Below, piece after piece: positions 43,924 through 52,285 of a stretch of 64,000 nucleotides of DNA. The stretch spans positions 434,001-498,000 of the forward strand of contig NZ_JAFMZM010000002.1 in assembly GCF_024436375.1 (NCBI RefSeq). The letters are read 5' to 3'. How positions within the stretch are numbered: the stretch's first letter is position 1; the number at the start of each line of letters is the position of its first letter. Under the pieces are notes generated by a model. The model was not told the origin of the DNA. It did no database searches and saw only the letters and a program-made list of their open reading frames with translations. This DNA comes from Nocardioides astragali (GTDB taxonomy: Bacteria; Actinomycetota; Actinomycetes; Propionibacteriales; Nocardioidaceae). A program made the translations under genes and the position numbers.

Positions 43924-44445
43924 TCAAAGATCGCGGCACTGGTCCTCTTTGTTGCCCTGGACCACATTGTTGCCGCCGATTGGCTTCGGGTTGTTGCTCT
44001 TGCACTGGAGGTTGCCGTCGACATGGTTGCGTTCCACGACAAACAGGCCGCCGTTCGTGAACAGCTGAATGTCGCTTCCGACGCTGGTCTTGGCAATCCT
44101 GCCGCCGCCACCCTGCTTGAGCTGAATGCTCCCGTCGACATGCGATCGGCGGCCGTTCAGCGCCTTGACCACGACGCGTTCGTGATTCTCCGACTGGACA
44201 CTGCCCCCGACGCGGACGCCCTTCGCCTTCAGGATCGCTCCCGACTGCACGTGGACATTGCCGTCGACGCGGGTGCCTATCAGCCTGCAGAGCGCGCCTT
44301 CCGGCACGATCACGTTGCCATCGAGACTGACCGCCCCGATCGTGCCGCGGCACGTCGTGTCGTCGGCGTGGGCGGGCGCCGCACCGAGAGCGACGCACGC
44401 TGTCACGAATGGCAGTGCGGTGAGGCCGGCCAGAACTCTGTTCAT
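43924..44445 (-). CDS. Secreted repeat protein, actinobacterial hypothetical
   Basis: The protein is 173 residues with a signal peptide (MNRVLAGLTALPFVTACVAL, cleavage near AHA-DD). The mature part is a string of short beta repeats of the form G(T/V)xVDGNVxVxxGAxL, resembling a one-sheet solenoid like bactofilin or polymer-forming proteins. It closes with NLQCKSNNP and QGNKEDQC. Four cysteines could form disulfides. I recall similar secreted proteins of unknown function in actinobacteria. ATG 44445 is preceded by AAAGG. The neighbours give no functional clue. Confidence 0.75.
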   Translation of the reverse strand: MNRVLAGLTALPFVTACVALGAAPAHADDTTCRGTIGAVSLDGNVIVPEGALCRLIGTRVDGNVHVQSGAILKAKGVRVGGSVQSENHERVVVKALNGRRSHVDGSIQLKQGGGGRIAKTSVGSDIQLFTNGGLFVVERNHVDGNLQCKSNNPKPIGGNNVVQGNKEDQCRDL

Positions 44446-44825
44446 CGTGTGCGCACCTTTCGAGGAGTTGAGCACGCAAGTGCGCGCACCATCAGAATTG
44501 TGCTCCGCCACCGCCGGCACCAGAGGATGACGCGTTCAACTTCATGAACGCTTGTGGCGACGCGATTGCGCACGATGGCGCCCGCATCGTGGTCGCAGTG
44601 ATGGGCGTGCTCGACAAACGGGGAGGGATCACTGGGGTTTGAGTCCCAGCACCAGACGTTCACTGACTTGAACGACCGTTGACCCGTCCGTGCCTTGTCG
44701 CAGCTCTACGAAACGGCTTTTGCTTGATCCTCGGGGCACCTGGCTTTCTTCCTGGCATGGGACTCATGGCGTCGTCGACACAGGAGTGTGTGCCAAGGCT
44801 ACGAAATGGAGCTGAGGAGGCCCGC
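44446..44825. other. Intergenic region
   Basis: The 380 bp hold the promoters of the two flanking divergent genes. A short tRNA-T-arm-like hairpin lies near 44632-44650, but no complete tRNA can be folded. Nothing else is supported. Confidence 0.5.
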
Positions 44826-45026
44826 ATGATCAACCAGTTCGACTTCGGGTTGGTTGACGAGGCCTTGCTCGAGGAGGTCCAGTTGACCACGGCCCTGATC
44901 GTGGCCGCCGGTGAGTCCGAGGGGCCTTTGTCGAGATCCGAGATTGATCGGATCCTTGGTGTGACGCCCGGGCCGGGGTCTCAGTCGGGCGACGTGCAGC
45001 AGGAGTCTCCGGACGACCCGCACTGA
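44826..45026 (+). CDS. Small acidic hypothetical protein
   Basis: A 66-residue soluble protein: MINQFDFGLVDEALLEEVQL is helical and acidic, followed by SRSEIDRILGV and a disordered Gly/Pro/Asp tail. The start is set by a strong GAGGAGG ribosome site 6 nt before ATG 44826, although the frame is open further upstream. I recognise no family. The LSRSEIDRIL part resembles a short DNA-binding or winged-helix scrap, which is weak. Confidence 0.65.
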   Translation: MINQFDFGLVDEALLEEVQLTTALIVAAGESEGPLSRSEIDRILGVTPGPGSQSGDVQQESPDDPH

Positions 45027-45396
45027 CGTCGGTTCGGCACCCGCTGAGGCGCAGCTCAGGTCGAAGCAAATCCTCCCTGCACACCCTCCCGCAAAACGAC
45101 CACTGTGGCGACGTCGGTGTGTCTCTGGAGCTGCGCGATCGGTTTGAGCCTTCCGTGTCCTGGTTTCGGGACGGAGCGTCATGCGGTTCGGCAGGTATTG
45201 CCCTGTCGTGACCGAGGCTTAACCACGCAACCTCCTCTGGCCAATCCACCAAACAGACCCCGCCGCCAATACGCCAGTCTGGCTGCAGCTCGACAGCGCG
45301 AGTGCCGATCAGTGACGACTCTGGAAGCCAGTCGCCTGACAGCCTGCCCAGACCCCCTTATAGCCAACGGCACGCATGCTACGAAGGTCGGTAGAT
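45027..45396. other. Non-coding region before relaxase
   Basis: No gene is seen in these 370 bp. They sit at the inferred left side of the mobile element and lead into the oriT-like hairpin and repeats. Base composition is a little less GC-rich than in neighbouring coding DNA. Confidence 0.5.
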
Positions 45397-45420
45397 CGGT
45401 CCGCCCCTCGGGGCGGGCCG
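45397..45420 (+). other. Candidate oriT hairpin
   Basis: A 10-bp stem (CGGTCCGCCC against GGGCGGGCCG, one G-T pair) has a CTCG loop. It lies about 50 bp before the MobF relaxase start, where oriT often lies. No T-run follows, so a terminator is less likely. The nick site is not identified. Confidence 0.4.
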
Positions 45421-45440
45421 AGCGTCATTTCAAGGCTAGG

Positions 45441-45470
45441 TGACGAGTGCTGACGGGCGGTGACGAGGGC
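45441..45470 (+). repeat. Three 10-bp direct repeats at relaxase start
   Basis: TGACGAGTGC, TGACGGGCGG and TGACGAGGGC follow one another without gaps, immediately before ATG 45472. Their 10-bp phase, one helical turn, suits a protein-binding array: a relaxase or auxiliary-protein site in oriT, or an autoregulatory operator. Confidence 0.5.
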
Positions 45471-45471
45471 G

Positions 45472-48222
45472 ATGCACGGTGGAGTGAAGTTCTACCGGGG
45501 GTCTGCGGCCGCTGCGCGCTCCTATGTCGAGGCCGACCACTCGCGAGTCGACGACTACTACCTGGCCGAAGGAACCGGTCTGGCCGAGCACTACATCGCC
45601 GGCCCCGGCGCGGTGCGGCGAGCCGACGACCTCGACGGCCCGGCCTACGAACGTTGGGTCGCCGGCTACGACGTACTGACCGGCGCGGCCAAGGGACGGT
45701 TGCGTGACGACGCACGGGCGCTGCGGTTCGTCGAGGTCGTGATCAATGGACCGAAGTCCTGGTCGCTCGCCGCGGCACTCCACCCCGACGTCGCGACGGC
45801 GTACGACGCGGCGATGGATCGGGCCGCTGGTGAGGTGATCGGGTGGGTGGTCGAGCACGCCACCACGCGGGTCGGGCCGCGTGGTCGGCAGGTGCAGGTC
45901 CCGGTGGAGATGGTCGAGGCGGCGGTCGTGCGGCACTACACCTCGCGGGCCGGGGACCCGCACCGCCACCTGCACGTGCAGATCAACGCACGCGTCTTCG
46001 CGCGCGGGGCGTGGCGGGGACTGCACTCGGTCGGGGTCGTCGACAGCATCGAGGCGCTCAACGGGATCGGGCACGCGGCCGTGATGTGCGACCCCGAGTT
46101 CCGGGCGGCCCTCGCGGCGCGTGGCTACACGCTCGACGACGACGGCGAGATCCGTCAGCTCGCGCCGTACACCGGTGGGTTCAGCCAGCGCGCGGCACAG
46201 ATCACCCGCAACGTCGACCGGTACGAGGCCGCCTGGCGCGCCGAGCACCCCGGCCAGGAGCCCGGACCACGACTGCGCCAAACCTGGGACCGACGCGCCT
46301 GGGCCGACGCGCGGCCGGACAAGGTCGTACCCCGCAGTGGCGCCGACCTCGTCGCCGCCTGGAACCGAGAGCTGCGCGACCTCGGCTTCACCCCGCCGAC
46401 CACCCGGGCGGCCAACCCGGCGACCAACTTGGCGGCAGTGCCGGGTCTGCAGATCGGGCGGCTCAACCGGGACGTCGCCGCGGACCTGGTGCTCACCCGG
46501 CTCGGCGCGAAGCGGTCGGCGTGGAACGGAGCCGACATTCGTGGCGAGGCCGAACGACTGATCGCCTCCGTCGGCGTGGTCGCCGAAAGAGCGGTCCGGC
46601 ATGAGCTGGTCGAGGACGTCGCCGATCGTGCCCGGACACGGTGCGTGCCGTTGCTGGACCGTGACGACGTCCCCGAGCACGTCCGCAGCGTCACGTCCGA
46701 ACGGGTCCTCGCCGTCGAAGCCGACCTGGTCGACAGCATCTTTGCGCGCGCTTCGCGGCCGGTGACCACTGCGGTCCGGCTCCGCGGCATCGCCCACCTC
46801 GACCCCGCGCAACGACGCGTCGTCGCGGCGCTGGCCGGCGACGCCGGTCTGCTCGTGATCGAAGGCGCCGCCGGCACCGGCAAGACCACGACGCTGGCCG
46901 CCGCACGCGACGTCCTCGACGCCGCCGACCGCCGGCTCGTGGTCGTCACCCCCACCCTCAAGGCCGCCCACGCGGCACAACGGCAGGTCGGCGCCGACGC
47001 GTTCTCCGCCGCCTGGCTAATCCACCAACACGGCTACCGCTGGGACGACGAGGGCCACTGGTCCCACACCGAGACTGCACCGGAGGCTGCATCCGATGCC
47101 CGACCCGACTCACGTGCCCGCCTGCTCCCGGGCGACGTCCTCCTCGTCGACGAGGCCGGCATGCTCGACCAGGACACCGCCCGCGCCCTGTTCGCCATCG
47201 CCGACCGAGCGCACGCAACCGTGGCGCTCCTCGGCGACCGCCACCAACTCCCAGCCGTCGGCCGCGGCGGCGTCCTCGACCTCGCCGCCCGCTGGGTGTC
47301 ACCCGCAGGACACCACGAGCTCGAGTCGGTCCACCGGTTCGGCGACCCCGCTTACGCCGACCTCAGCCTGCTCATGCGCACTGGTGAGCGGCCTGGTGAG
47401 GTCTTCGGCGCCCTGCTCGAGCGCGGGCAGATCGTGCTGCATGCTAGCGAGGTCGAACGCACCGCAGCCCTGGCCGCCATCGGCGCCGCCCAGTCTGATG
47501 ACGGGGACCATCTCGTCATCGCCGACACCCGCGACCAAGTCGCCGCGCTCAACGCAGCCATCCGCGACCGCCGCCAGGACGCCGGCGCACCACCCGGTGA
47601 GCAACCTCGTGAACAGGCTAGTGAGCAATCTGGTGAACGGGCTGGTGAGCCGATCACGCGTCGTGGTGAGCGGATCGGTCTCGGCGACCGGGTCGCCACC
47701 CGACGCAACGACCGCGACCTGGCAGTCGCCAACCGTGACACCTGGACCGTGGCCGGAATCGGCATCGACGGCGGCCTGCTCGTCACCGGCCGCGCCGGCC
47801 AACGCGCGCTCCCCGCCGACTACGTCCGCGAGCACGTCGAGCTCGCCTTCACCACCACCGCCTACGGAGCCCAAGGTGAAACCGTCGACTCCGCCCACTT
47901 CGCGCTCGGCGAGACGACGGGCGCCGCGTCGGCGTACGTCGGGATGACCCGGGGCCGTCACCAAAACGTCGCCCACCTCGTCGCCGACACGGTCGACGAC
48001 GCCCGCAACCAGTGGGTCGAGGTCTTCAGCCGTGACCGCGCCGACCTCGGCCCGAGCCACGCCGCCCAGCGGGCCGCGGACGACATCGACCGGTACGGAC
48101 CGAGCGCGCCGCCAGCGCCCATCGGACTGCAGGCTGCGATGTTGCGGGAGGGTGCTCGGCGCCGGCCCGAGCCCCAGCCGATTCCGACCTCCCCGCCGAC
48201 CTCCCATGGGATCGGCCGCTGA
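45472..48222 (+). CDS. MobF/TrwC-family conjugative relaxase-helicase
   Basis: The protein is 916 residues. The relaxase domain (about 1-300) has an early DDYYLAEG segment with paired tyrosines near 24-25 and the three-histidine metal motif in HYTSRAGDPHRHLHVQIN (near 160-175). A RecD/TraI-like helicase follows: Walker A EGAAGTGKTTT near 465, Walker B LLVDEAGML near 560, and a C-terminal TTAYGAQGETVDSAH motif. Family members nick oriT, stay attached to the 5' end and unwind plasmid DNA. ATG 45472 is preferred; GTG 45460 is possible. No coupling protein or type IV secretion genes are nearby, so the element could only be mobilised in trans. Confidence 0.9.
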   Translation: MHGGVKFYRGSAAAARSYVEADHSRVDDYYLAEGTGLAEHYIAGPGAVRRADDLDGPAYERWVAGYDVLTGAAKGRLRDDARALRFVEVVINGPKSWSLAAALHPDVATAYDAAMDRAAGEVIGWVVEHATTRVGPRGRQVQVPVEMVEAAVVRHYTSRAGDPHRHLHVQINARVFARGAWRGLHSVGVVDSIEALNGIGHAAVMCDPEFRAALAARGYTLDDDGEIRQLAPYTGGFSQRAAQITRNVDRYEAAWRAEHPGQEPGPRLRQTWDRRAWADARPDKVVPRSGADLVAAWNRELRDLGFTPPTTRAANPATNLAAVPGLQIGRLNRDVAADLVLTRLGAKRSAWNGADIRGEAERLIASVGVVAERAVRHELVEDVADRARTRCVPLLDRDDVPEHVRSVTSERVLAVEADLVDSIFARASRPVTTAVRLRGIAHLDPAQRRVVAALAGDAGLLVIEGAAGTGKTTTLAAARDVLDAADRRLVVVTPTLKAAHAAQRQVGADAFSAAWLIHQHGYRWDDEGHWSHTETAPEAASDARPDSRARLLPGDVLLVDEAGMLDQDTARALFAIADRAHATVALLGDRHQLPAVGRGGVLDLAARWVSPAGHHELESVHRFGDPAYADLSLLMRTGERPGEVFGALLERGQIVLHASEVERTAALAAIGAAQSDDGDHLVIADTRDQVAALNAAIRDRRQDAGAPPGEQPREQASEQSGERAGEPITRRGERIGLGDRVATRRNDRDLAVANRDTWTVAGIGIDGGLLVTGRAGQRALPADYVREHVELAFTTTAYGAQGETVDSAHFALGETTGAASAYVGMTRGRHQNVAHLVADTVDDARNQWVEVFSRDRADLGPSHAAQRAADDIDRYGPSAPPAPIGLQAAMLREGARRRPEPQPIPTSPPTSHGIGR
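47596..47655 (+). repeat. Five 12-bp coding repeats in relaxase
   Basis: A short array (GGTGAGCAACCT-like units, 12-bp period) encodes a charged (G/S)E(Q/R)xx linker between the helicase core motifs. It looks like slippage-prone low-complexity DNA placed in a surface loop. Confidence 0.7.
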
Positions 48223-48395
48223 CCAACCTCCTGGTCTCCAGGTGATCGCCCGGAAGGGCCCGGACGACATAGGAGACCAGGAGAGGCTCCGGTCTCGACA
48301 GCAGCGGTCACAGATGTCCGATCCGCCGAGCACGTTGTTGCTTCTCCGGGTGAAGGCCACCGAATCGGTCGGCGGCCACGACGAAAGGCAACGTG

Positions 48396-48635
48396 ATGGT
48401 GACACCCATCGGCATCCCGGACGACTGGGACGACAACGCCCTGCTTCTGTTCGAGGAGTTCTGCGAACTGATCCGCACACCGCAGCGCACCGTCCGCGAC
48501 TGGCGCCAACGTGGCGTCGGCCCCAGGTGGACCCGCTTCCAAGGCGTCGGCCGGCTCTACATCACCGTTGCCGAGGCCCGACGCTTCCTCGCCGCCGCCA
48601 CAGCCCCGCGGGTAGAGGTGCGTTCCGATGACTGA
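48396..48635 (+). CDS. Small HTH DNA-binding protein
   Basis: A 79-residue protein with a MerR/excisionase-like helix-turn-helix: LLFEEFCELIRTPQRTVRDWRQRG, then a wing (PRWTRFQGVGRLYIT) and VAEARRFLA. ATG 48396 has AAAGG 7 nt upstream. The end overlaps the next gene by 8 nt. Together with its neighbour it probably controls excision or transfer of the element; that is inferred from position. Confidence 0.75.
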   Translation: MVTPIGIPDDWDDNALLLFEEFCELIRTPQRTVRDWRQRGVGPRWTRFQGVGRLYITVAEARRFLAAATAPRVEVRSDD

Positions 48636-48825
48636 GCGACGCACCATCCCGGTCTACCTCAGCCTCGACGAGGCCGCCGAGGCCATGTCGGTCTCGGTCA
48701 AGACCATCCGGCGCTGGATCGCCTCCGGCACCCTCCCGGCGTACCGCTGCGGCAAGCGGGCCATCCGGATCAAGCTCGAGGACCTGGAGGCCACGCCGCG
48801 GCAGATCCCGGCAGCGCGCTGCTAA
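48628..48825 (+). CDS. Excisionase-like HTH_17 protein
   Basis: A 65-residue protein matching the HTH_17/Xis pattern: YLSLDEAAEAMSVSVKTIRRWIASGTLPAYRCGKRAIRIKLEDLE. In actinobacterial integrative elements such a gene normally lies just before an integrase gene. Here the integrase is missing and the tRNA cluster begins 170 bp on, so xis is an orphan. It starts inside the previous gene, implying translational coupling. Confidence 0.85.
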   Translation: MTERRTIPVYLSLDEAAEAMSVSVKTIRRWIASGTLPAYRCGKRAIRIKLEDLEATPRQIPAARC

Positions 48826-48927
48826 GAGTTGTCAGGCCGTCGTAATCGTGCCTGGGGGAGTGGCTGGCCGAACCAGCGAACGGCTAGCACTCGGGTGCAG
48901 CTGATGGCCAGGGCCAGGCGGTCGGCT

Positions 48928-48947
48928 TGTTGCACGTATGTTGCACG
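48928..48947. repeat. Two TGTTGCACG direct repeats near attachment side
   Basis: TGTTGCACG occurs twice with an 11-bp period, about 50 bp from the 3' end of tRNA-Val. Helically phased repeats next to a tRNA are what excisionase or integrase arm sites look like. No matching copy was recognised elsewhere in the window. Confidence 0.4.
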
Positions 48948-48953
48948 GGACAT

Positions 48954-48979
48954 GGAAAGAGGCCCTCGAAAGGGCCTCT
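48954..48979 (-). terminator. tRNA operon terminator
   Basis: Read on the minus strand, a 9-bp stem (AGAGGCCCT/AGGGCCTCT) with a TTCG tetraloop is followed by TTTCC. It lies about 20 nt after the tRNA-Val 3' end. The stem is strong and the T-run short. Confidence 0.75.
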
Positions 48980-48997
48980 GACCTGCGGTTTCTCTAG

Positions 48998-49069
48998 TGG
49001 GCGATACTGGGTTTGAACCAGTGACCTCTTCCGTGTCAAGGAAGCGCGCTACCGCTGCGCCAATCGCCC
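48998..49069 (-). tRNA. tRNA-Val (GAC)
   Basis: A 72-nt cloverleaf. The acceptor GGGCGAT pairs with ATCGCCC, the anticodon loop is TTGACAC with GAC, and the T-loop follows ACTGG. CCA is not encoded. It is the last tRNA of the cluster, with its 3' end facing the mobile element remnant. Confidence 0.95.
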
Positions 49070-49092
49070 GTGTTGAATTGTGAAACGATGCG

Positions 49093-49163
49093 AGGTGGGT
49101 ACGGGATTTGAACCCGTGTAGACGGATTTGCAGTCCGTTGCCTCGCCTCTCGGCCAACCCACC
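49093..49163 (-). tRNA. tRNA-Cys (GCA)
   Basis: A 71-nt cloverleaf. The acceptor GGTGGGT pairs with ACCCACC, the anticodon loop CTGCAAA carries GCA, and the discriminator is U73, the cysteine identity base. CCA is not encoded. Confidence 0.95.
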
Positions 49164-49197
49164 GTGGAGGTTCCGAATGAACGGGGGAGACCTTCCG

Positions 49198-49270
49198 AGC
49201 GGACAACGAGACTCGAACTCGCGACCTCAACCTTGGCAAGGTTGCGCTCTACCAACTGAGCTATGTCCGC
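49198..49270 (-). tRNA. tRNA-Gly (GCC)
   Basis: A 73-nt cloverleaf. The acceptor GCGGACA pairs with TGTCCGC, the anticodon loop TTGCCAA carries GCC, and the discriminator is U. It is the first gene of the Gly-Cys-Val operon; its promoter should lie within 49271-49330. Confidence 0.95.
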
Positions 49271-49396
49271 CTGCAACTCCCTCCGGTTTTCCCGGCTGAA
49301 GTGCGAGTGGAACAGTAGCCCATGGCCTTCGCGGCGCCAAAATCGACCCCTGGAATGGCGTGTCCGGCTGGCGGGCGAGGGTGGGGGCCCGGCCCC

Positions 49397-49402
49397 TAGA
49401 GT
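49397..49402 (+). promoter_or_regulatory. -10 box TAGAGT for leaderless aminotransferase gene
   Basis: TAGAGT ends 6 nt before ATG 49409 and no Shine-Dalgarno is present. Transcription is therefore expected to begin at the start codon. Confidence 0.6.
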
Positions 49403-49408
49403 GACGCC

Positions 49409-50227
49409 ATGCGCGCATGGCTCAACGGCGACCTGCTGACGGACCCGACCCAGGGGGCGGTCGCAGTCACCGACCACGGGTTCACCGTGGGGGACGCGGT
49501 GTTCGAGGCCGTCAAGACCTTGGGTGGCCGACCGTTCGCGCTGACCCGCCACCTGGCGCGGCTGGAGCGCTCAGCCGCCGGTCTGGGACTGCCCGCTCCG
49601 GACCTCGACGACGTACGACGTGGCGTCGAGGCGGTCATCGAGGACGACCCGATCGGGCGCCTGCGGATCACCTACACGGCCGGGCGGGCGCCGATGGGCT
49701 CGGGACGGGGCGACGGTCCGCCGACGCTCGTCGTCGCCTACAGCCCCATCGCGCCGGCGCCCGACTCGACCTCGGTCGTCACCGTGCCGTGGACCCGCAA
49801 CGAGCACGGCGCCACGGCCGGCCTCAAGACGACGTCGTACGCCGAGAACGTGATCGCGCTGGCGCACGCTGCCGAGCGCGGCGGCACCGAGGCGATCTTC
49901 GCCAACACCGCGGGCAACCTGTGCGAGGGCACCGGGTCCAACGTCTTCTACGTCCTCGACGACGAGCTGCGCACCCCGAGCCTCGACTCGGGCTGCCTCG
50001 CCGGCATCACCCGCGAGCTGGTCATCGAGTGGTGCGGCGCGCGCGAGGTCGACGCACCCCTCCCCGACGTCCTGGACCGCGCGAGCGAGGCCTTCCTCGT
50101 GTCCACGACCCGCGACGTGCAGGCCATCGCCCGCTGGGACGGCCGTGACCTCCCCGCTCCCGGTCCGGTGACGCAGCGGTGTGCGGAGACGTGGGCCGCC
50201 CGCGAGGCTGAGACCATAGATCCGTGA
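49409..50227 (+). CDS. pabC: Class IV PLP aminotransferase, probable aminodeoxychorismate lyase
   Basis: A 272-residue fold-type IV PLP enzyme. The lysine in [14 protein letters not shown] (near 138) should hold PLP, and EGTGSNVF near 172-181 binds its phosphate. An early arginine lies in [12 protein letters not shown]. PabC releases pyruvate from aminodeoxychorismate to give p-aminobenzoate for folate. Branched-chain or D-amino acid aminotransferases share the fold, so the exact reaction is not certain. It overlaps hisI by 4 nt and likely leads that operon. Confidence 0.75.
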   Translation: MRAWLNGDLLTDPTQGAVAVTDHGFTVGDAVFEAVKTLGGRPFALTRHLARLERSAAGLGLPAPDLDDVRRGVEAVIEDDPIGRLRITYTAGRAPMGSGRGDGPPTLVVAYSPIAPAPDSTSVVTVPWTRNEHGATAGLKTTSYAENVIALAHAAERGGTEAIFANTAGNLCEGTGSNVFYVLDDELRTPSLDSGCLAGITRELVIEWCGAREVDAPLPDVLDRASEAFLVSTTRDVQAIARWDGRDLPAPGPVTQRCAETWAAREAETIDP

Positions 50228-50589
50228 CCACTCCCCACCCCACCACCCTCGACCCGGCGATCTCCGCACGGCTCCGGCACACCGCGGAGGGGCTCGTGCC
50301 CGTCGTCGTGCAGCAGCACGGCTCGGGCGAGGTGCTGATGCTGGCCTGGGTGGACGACGAGGCGCTGGGCCGAACGATCGACACCGGCCGGGCGACGTAC
50401 TGGTCCCGCTCGCGGCGCGAGTACTGGGTGAAGGGCGACACCTCGGGCCACGTGCAGTGGGTCAGGGAGATCCGCCTCGACTGTGACGGCGACACCCTGC
50501 TCTTCGTGGTCGACCAGGTGGGCGCGGCGTGCCACACCGGCGACCACACCTGCTTCGACAGCGACCTGGTGCACCGCGTCGATGGCTGA
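50224..50589 (+). CDS. hisI: Phosphoribosyl-AMP cyclohydrolase
   Basis: A 121-residue cytosolic enzyme of histidine synthesis that opens the adenine ring of phosphoribosyl-AMP. The family signature is complete: [29 protein letters not shown], then [11 protein letters not shown] and [12 protein letters not shown] with the zinc cysteines. The GTG start overlaps the preceding stop. The 3' end overlaps the next gene by 8 nt. Other his genes are not in the window. The pairing of hisI with trp genes is usual in actinobacteria. Confidence 0.95.
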   Translation: MTTPHPTTLDPAISARLRHTAEGLVPVVVQQHGSGEVLMLAWVDDEALGRTIDTGRATYWSRSRREYWVKGDTSGHVQWVREIRLDCDGDTLLFVVDQVGAACHTGDHTCFDSDLVHRVDG

Positions 50590-51202
50590 TCCGCAGAGGT
50601 CACGCCGCACCTTCGGGCCGGTCGTGCTGCTCGGCCTCGCCTCGGCGGCGCTCGCTGCGGTGGCCGGCACCAAGCCGTGGCTCGAGGTGGAGCCACCGGG
50701 CGGGGAGTGCCCAACCGTCCCCGGAGTCGACTACGCGGCGTTGGAGCTGGGCTCGCCGCTCGCGGGCGCGCTGTCCCTCGTCGTGCTCGCGGCGTGGGGC
50801 GTGGTCCTGGTGAGCCGCGGCCGGTTCCGGCGCGCGGTGGCTGCTCTCGCAGTCGTGGCGTCGGCCGGCTACCTGGTCACTGCCATCGAGGCGTACTCCT
50901 CGCTGAAGGACTCGGCGCGCCGCGAAGCCGTCGAGGCCGGCGCGGCGCCCTGGCGGGACTGTTCCGCGGTGTCCGTCTGGATGAACAACGACTGGTGGCC
51001 GGCCGCGCTGCTGGCCGGCGTGCTGTGCGTGACGGCTGCCGTGGCCGCGGTCGTCCTGGTGCCGTCGTGGCCCGAGATGGGCAGCAAGTACGACGCTCCG
51101 GCCGGTGCCCGCGCGACCGGCGAGGCCCGGCCGACCGACGCCCCGGAGAGCAACATCGACATCTGGAAGGCCCTCGACGAAGGTCGGGACCCGACCGCCT
51201 AG
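50582..51202 (+). CDS. Trp biosynthesis-associated membrane protein (TIGR02234 family)
   Basis: A 206-residue membrane protein with four hydrophobic segments (about 12-30, 60-78, 85-105, 140-160). It has the family features of a TKPWLEV loop, an acidic N-terminal exterior loop and a C-terminal [15 protein letters not shown] motif. The role is unknown; members are nearly always found between trpE or hisI and trpC. ATG 50582 overlaps hisI by 8 nt. In many relatives trpE lies here; in this genome it does not. Confidence 0.9.
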   Translation: MADPQRSRRTFGPVVLLGLASAALAAVAGTKPWLEVEPPGGECPTVPGVDYAALELGSPLAGALSLVVLAAWGVVLVSRGRFRRAVAALAVVASAGYLVTAIEAYSSLKDSARREAVEAGAAPWRDCSAVSVWMNNDWWPAALLAGVLCVTAAVAAVVLVPSWPEMGSKYDAPAGARATGEARPTDAPESNIDIWKALDEGRDPTA

Positions 51203-51205
51203 ACT
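51200..51205 (+). promoter_or_regulatory. Possible -10 box for HGxxPAAW/trpC genes
   Basis: TAGACT overlaps the stop codon of the preceding gene, 39 nt before ATG 51245, which has AAGGAG close by. It could give trp genes an internal promoter. No good -35 is seen. Confidence 0.35.
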
Positions 51206-51244
51206 CGGCGCGCACACGGACGATCCGACGAAGGAGCACGCCTC

Positions 51245-51442
51245 ATGGCCAGCCACGGCAACACCCCCGCTGCTTGGACCGCGGTGGCGGTCGCGATGCT
51301 CGGCTTCGTCGTGGGCAGCGTCGCCCTGCTCCTCTCGCCGATCAGCGAGCTCATGCTGTGGATCGGCATCGTGATCGCCGTGGTCGCGTTCCCGTTGTTC
51401 CTCGTGCTGTCCAAGCTCGGGCTCAACTCCTCCGACCACTGA
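51245..51442 (+). CDS. HGxxPAAW family small membrane protein
   Basis: A 65-residue protein with the family motif HGNTPAAW at residues 4-11 and two hydrophobic helices (TAVAVAMLGFVVGSVALLL and MLWIGIVIAVVAFPLFLVL). Function is unknown; the gene is conserved just before trpC in actinobacteria. The ribosome site AAGGAG precedes ATG 51245. Confidence 0.9.
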   Translation: MASHGNTPAAWTAVAVAMLGFVVGSVALLLSPISELMLWIGIVIAVVAFPLFLVLSKLGLNSSDH

Positions 51443-51487
51443 GACACCGCCCCCGCGCGGGGTGGGTCCGGGTGAGAGGCTGAGCGC

Positions 51488-52285
51488 ATGCCTGCGACCG
51501 GTTCCGTGCTCGACGACATCATCGCCGGAGTGCGCGAGGACCTCGCCCGCCGCGAGGCCGCGCTGCCGCTGTCGGACCTCCTCGCGCACCTCGCCGACGC
51601 CCCGGCGCCGCGGGACCCGATGCCGCACTTCCGCGCGCGGGGGTCGAGCGTCATCGCCGAGGTCAAGCGGCGCAGCCCCAGCAAGGGTGACCTGGCCGAC
51701 ATCCCCGACCCGGCAGCGCTCGCGACGGCGTACGCCCGGGGCGGGGCGGCGGCGATCTCGGTCCTCACCGAGGAGCGCCGCTTCGGCGGCAGCCTCGACG
51801 ACCTGCGCACCGTCCGGGCTGCGGTGGACACGCCGATCCTGCGCAAGGACTTCATCGTCGAGACCTACCAGCTTGTCGAGGCCCGCGCCACCGGTGCCGA
51901 CCTCGCGCTGCTGATCGTGGCGGCGCTCGACGACGACACGCTGCGCCGCCTCAACGACGAGGCCGGCGAGCTGGGCCTCACCGTCCTGGTCGAGGTCCAC
52001 GACGAGGCCGAGACCGAGCGAGCGCTGGCCCTCGACGCCGAGCTGATCGGCGTCAACAGCCGCAACCTCAAGACCCTCGAGGTCGACTCCGACGTGTTCG
52101 GGCGCCTCGCCCCTCAGATCCACGCCGACGTCGTCAAGGTGGCCGAGAGCGGCATCGCCGGCGTCGACGACGTCAGGCGCTTCGTCACCGAAGGTGCCGG
52201 CGTGGTGCTCGTCGGCGAGGCGCTGGTCAAGGACGGGGACCCCGAGGCCGCCGTACGAGCGATGACAGGAGTGACTGCCCCGTGA
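51488..52285 (+). CDS. trpC: Indole-3-glycerol phosphate synthase
   Basis: A 265-residue TIM-barrel enzyme that closes the pyrrole ring to form indole-3-glycerol phosphate in tryptophan synthesis. [49 protein letters not shown] and VAESGI match the family and contain the catalytic lysines and glutamates. The stop overlaps the trpB GTG. It is monofunctional, without a trpF fusion, as in other actinobacteria. Confidence 0.96.
   Translation: MPATGSVLDDIIAGVREDLARREAALPLSDLLAHLADAPAPRDPMPHFRARGSSVIAEVKRRSPSKGDLADIPDPAALATAYARGGAAAISVLTEERRFGGSLDDLRTVRAAVDTPILRKDFIVETYQLVEARATGADLALLIVAALDDDTLRRLNDEAGELGLTVLVEVHDEAETERALALDAELIGVNSRNLKTLEVDSDVFGRLAPQIHADVVKVAESGIAGVDDVRRFVTEGAGVVLVGEALVKDGDPEAAVRAMTGVTAP

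Noticed and set aside
44626..44656. A T-arm-like hairpin (CTGGG, GTTTGAGT, CCCAG) that could be a tRNA fragment or an att copy
   Set aside because: The loop is 8 nt, no other tRNA arms can be found, and it is on the opposite strand from tRNA-Val, so it is not a direct att repeat.
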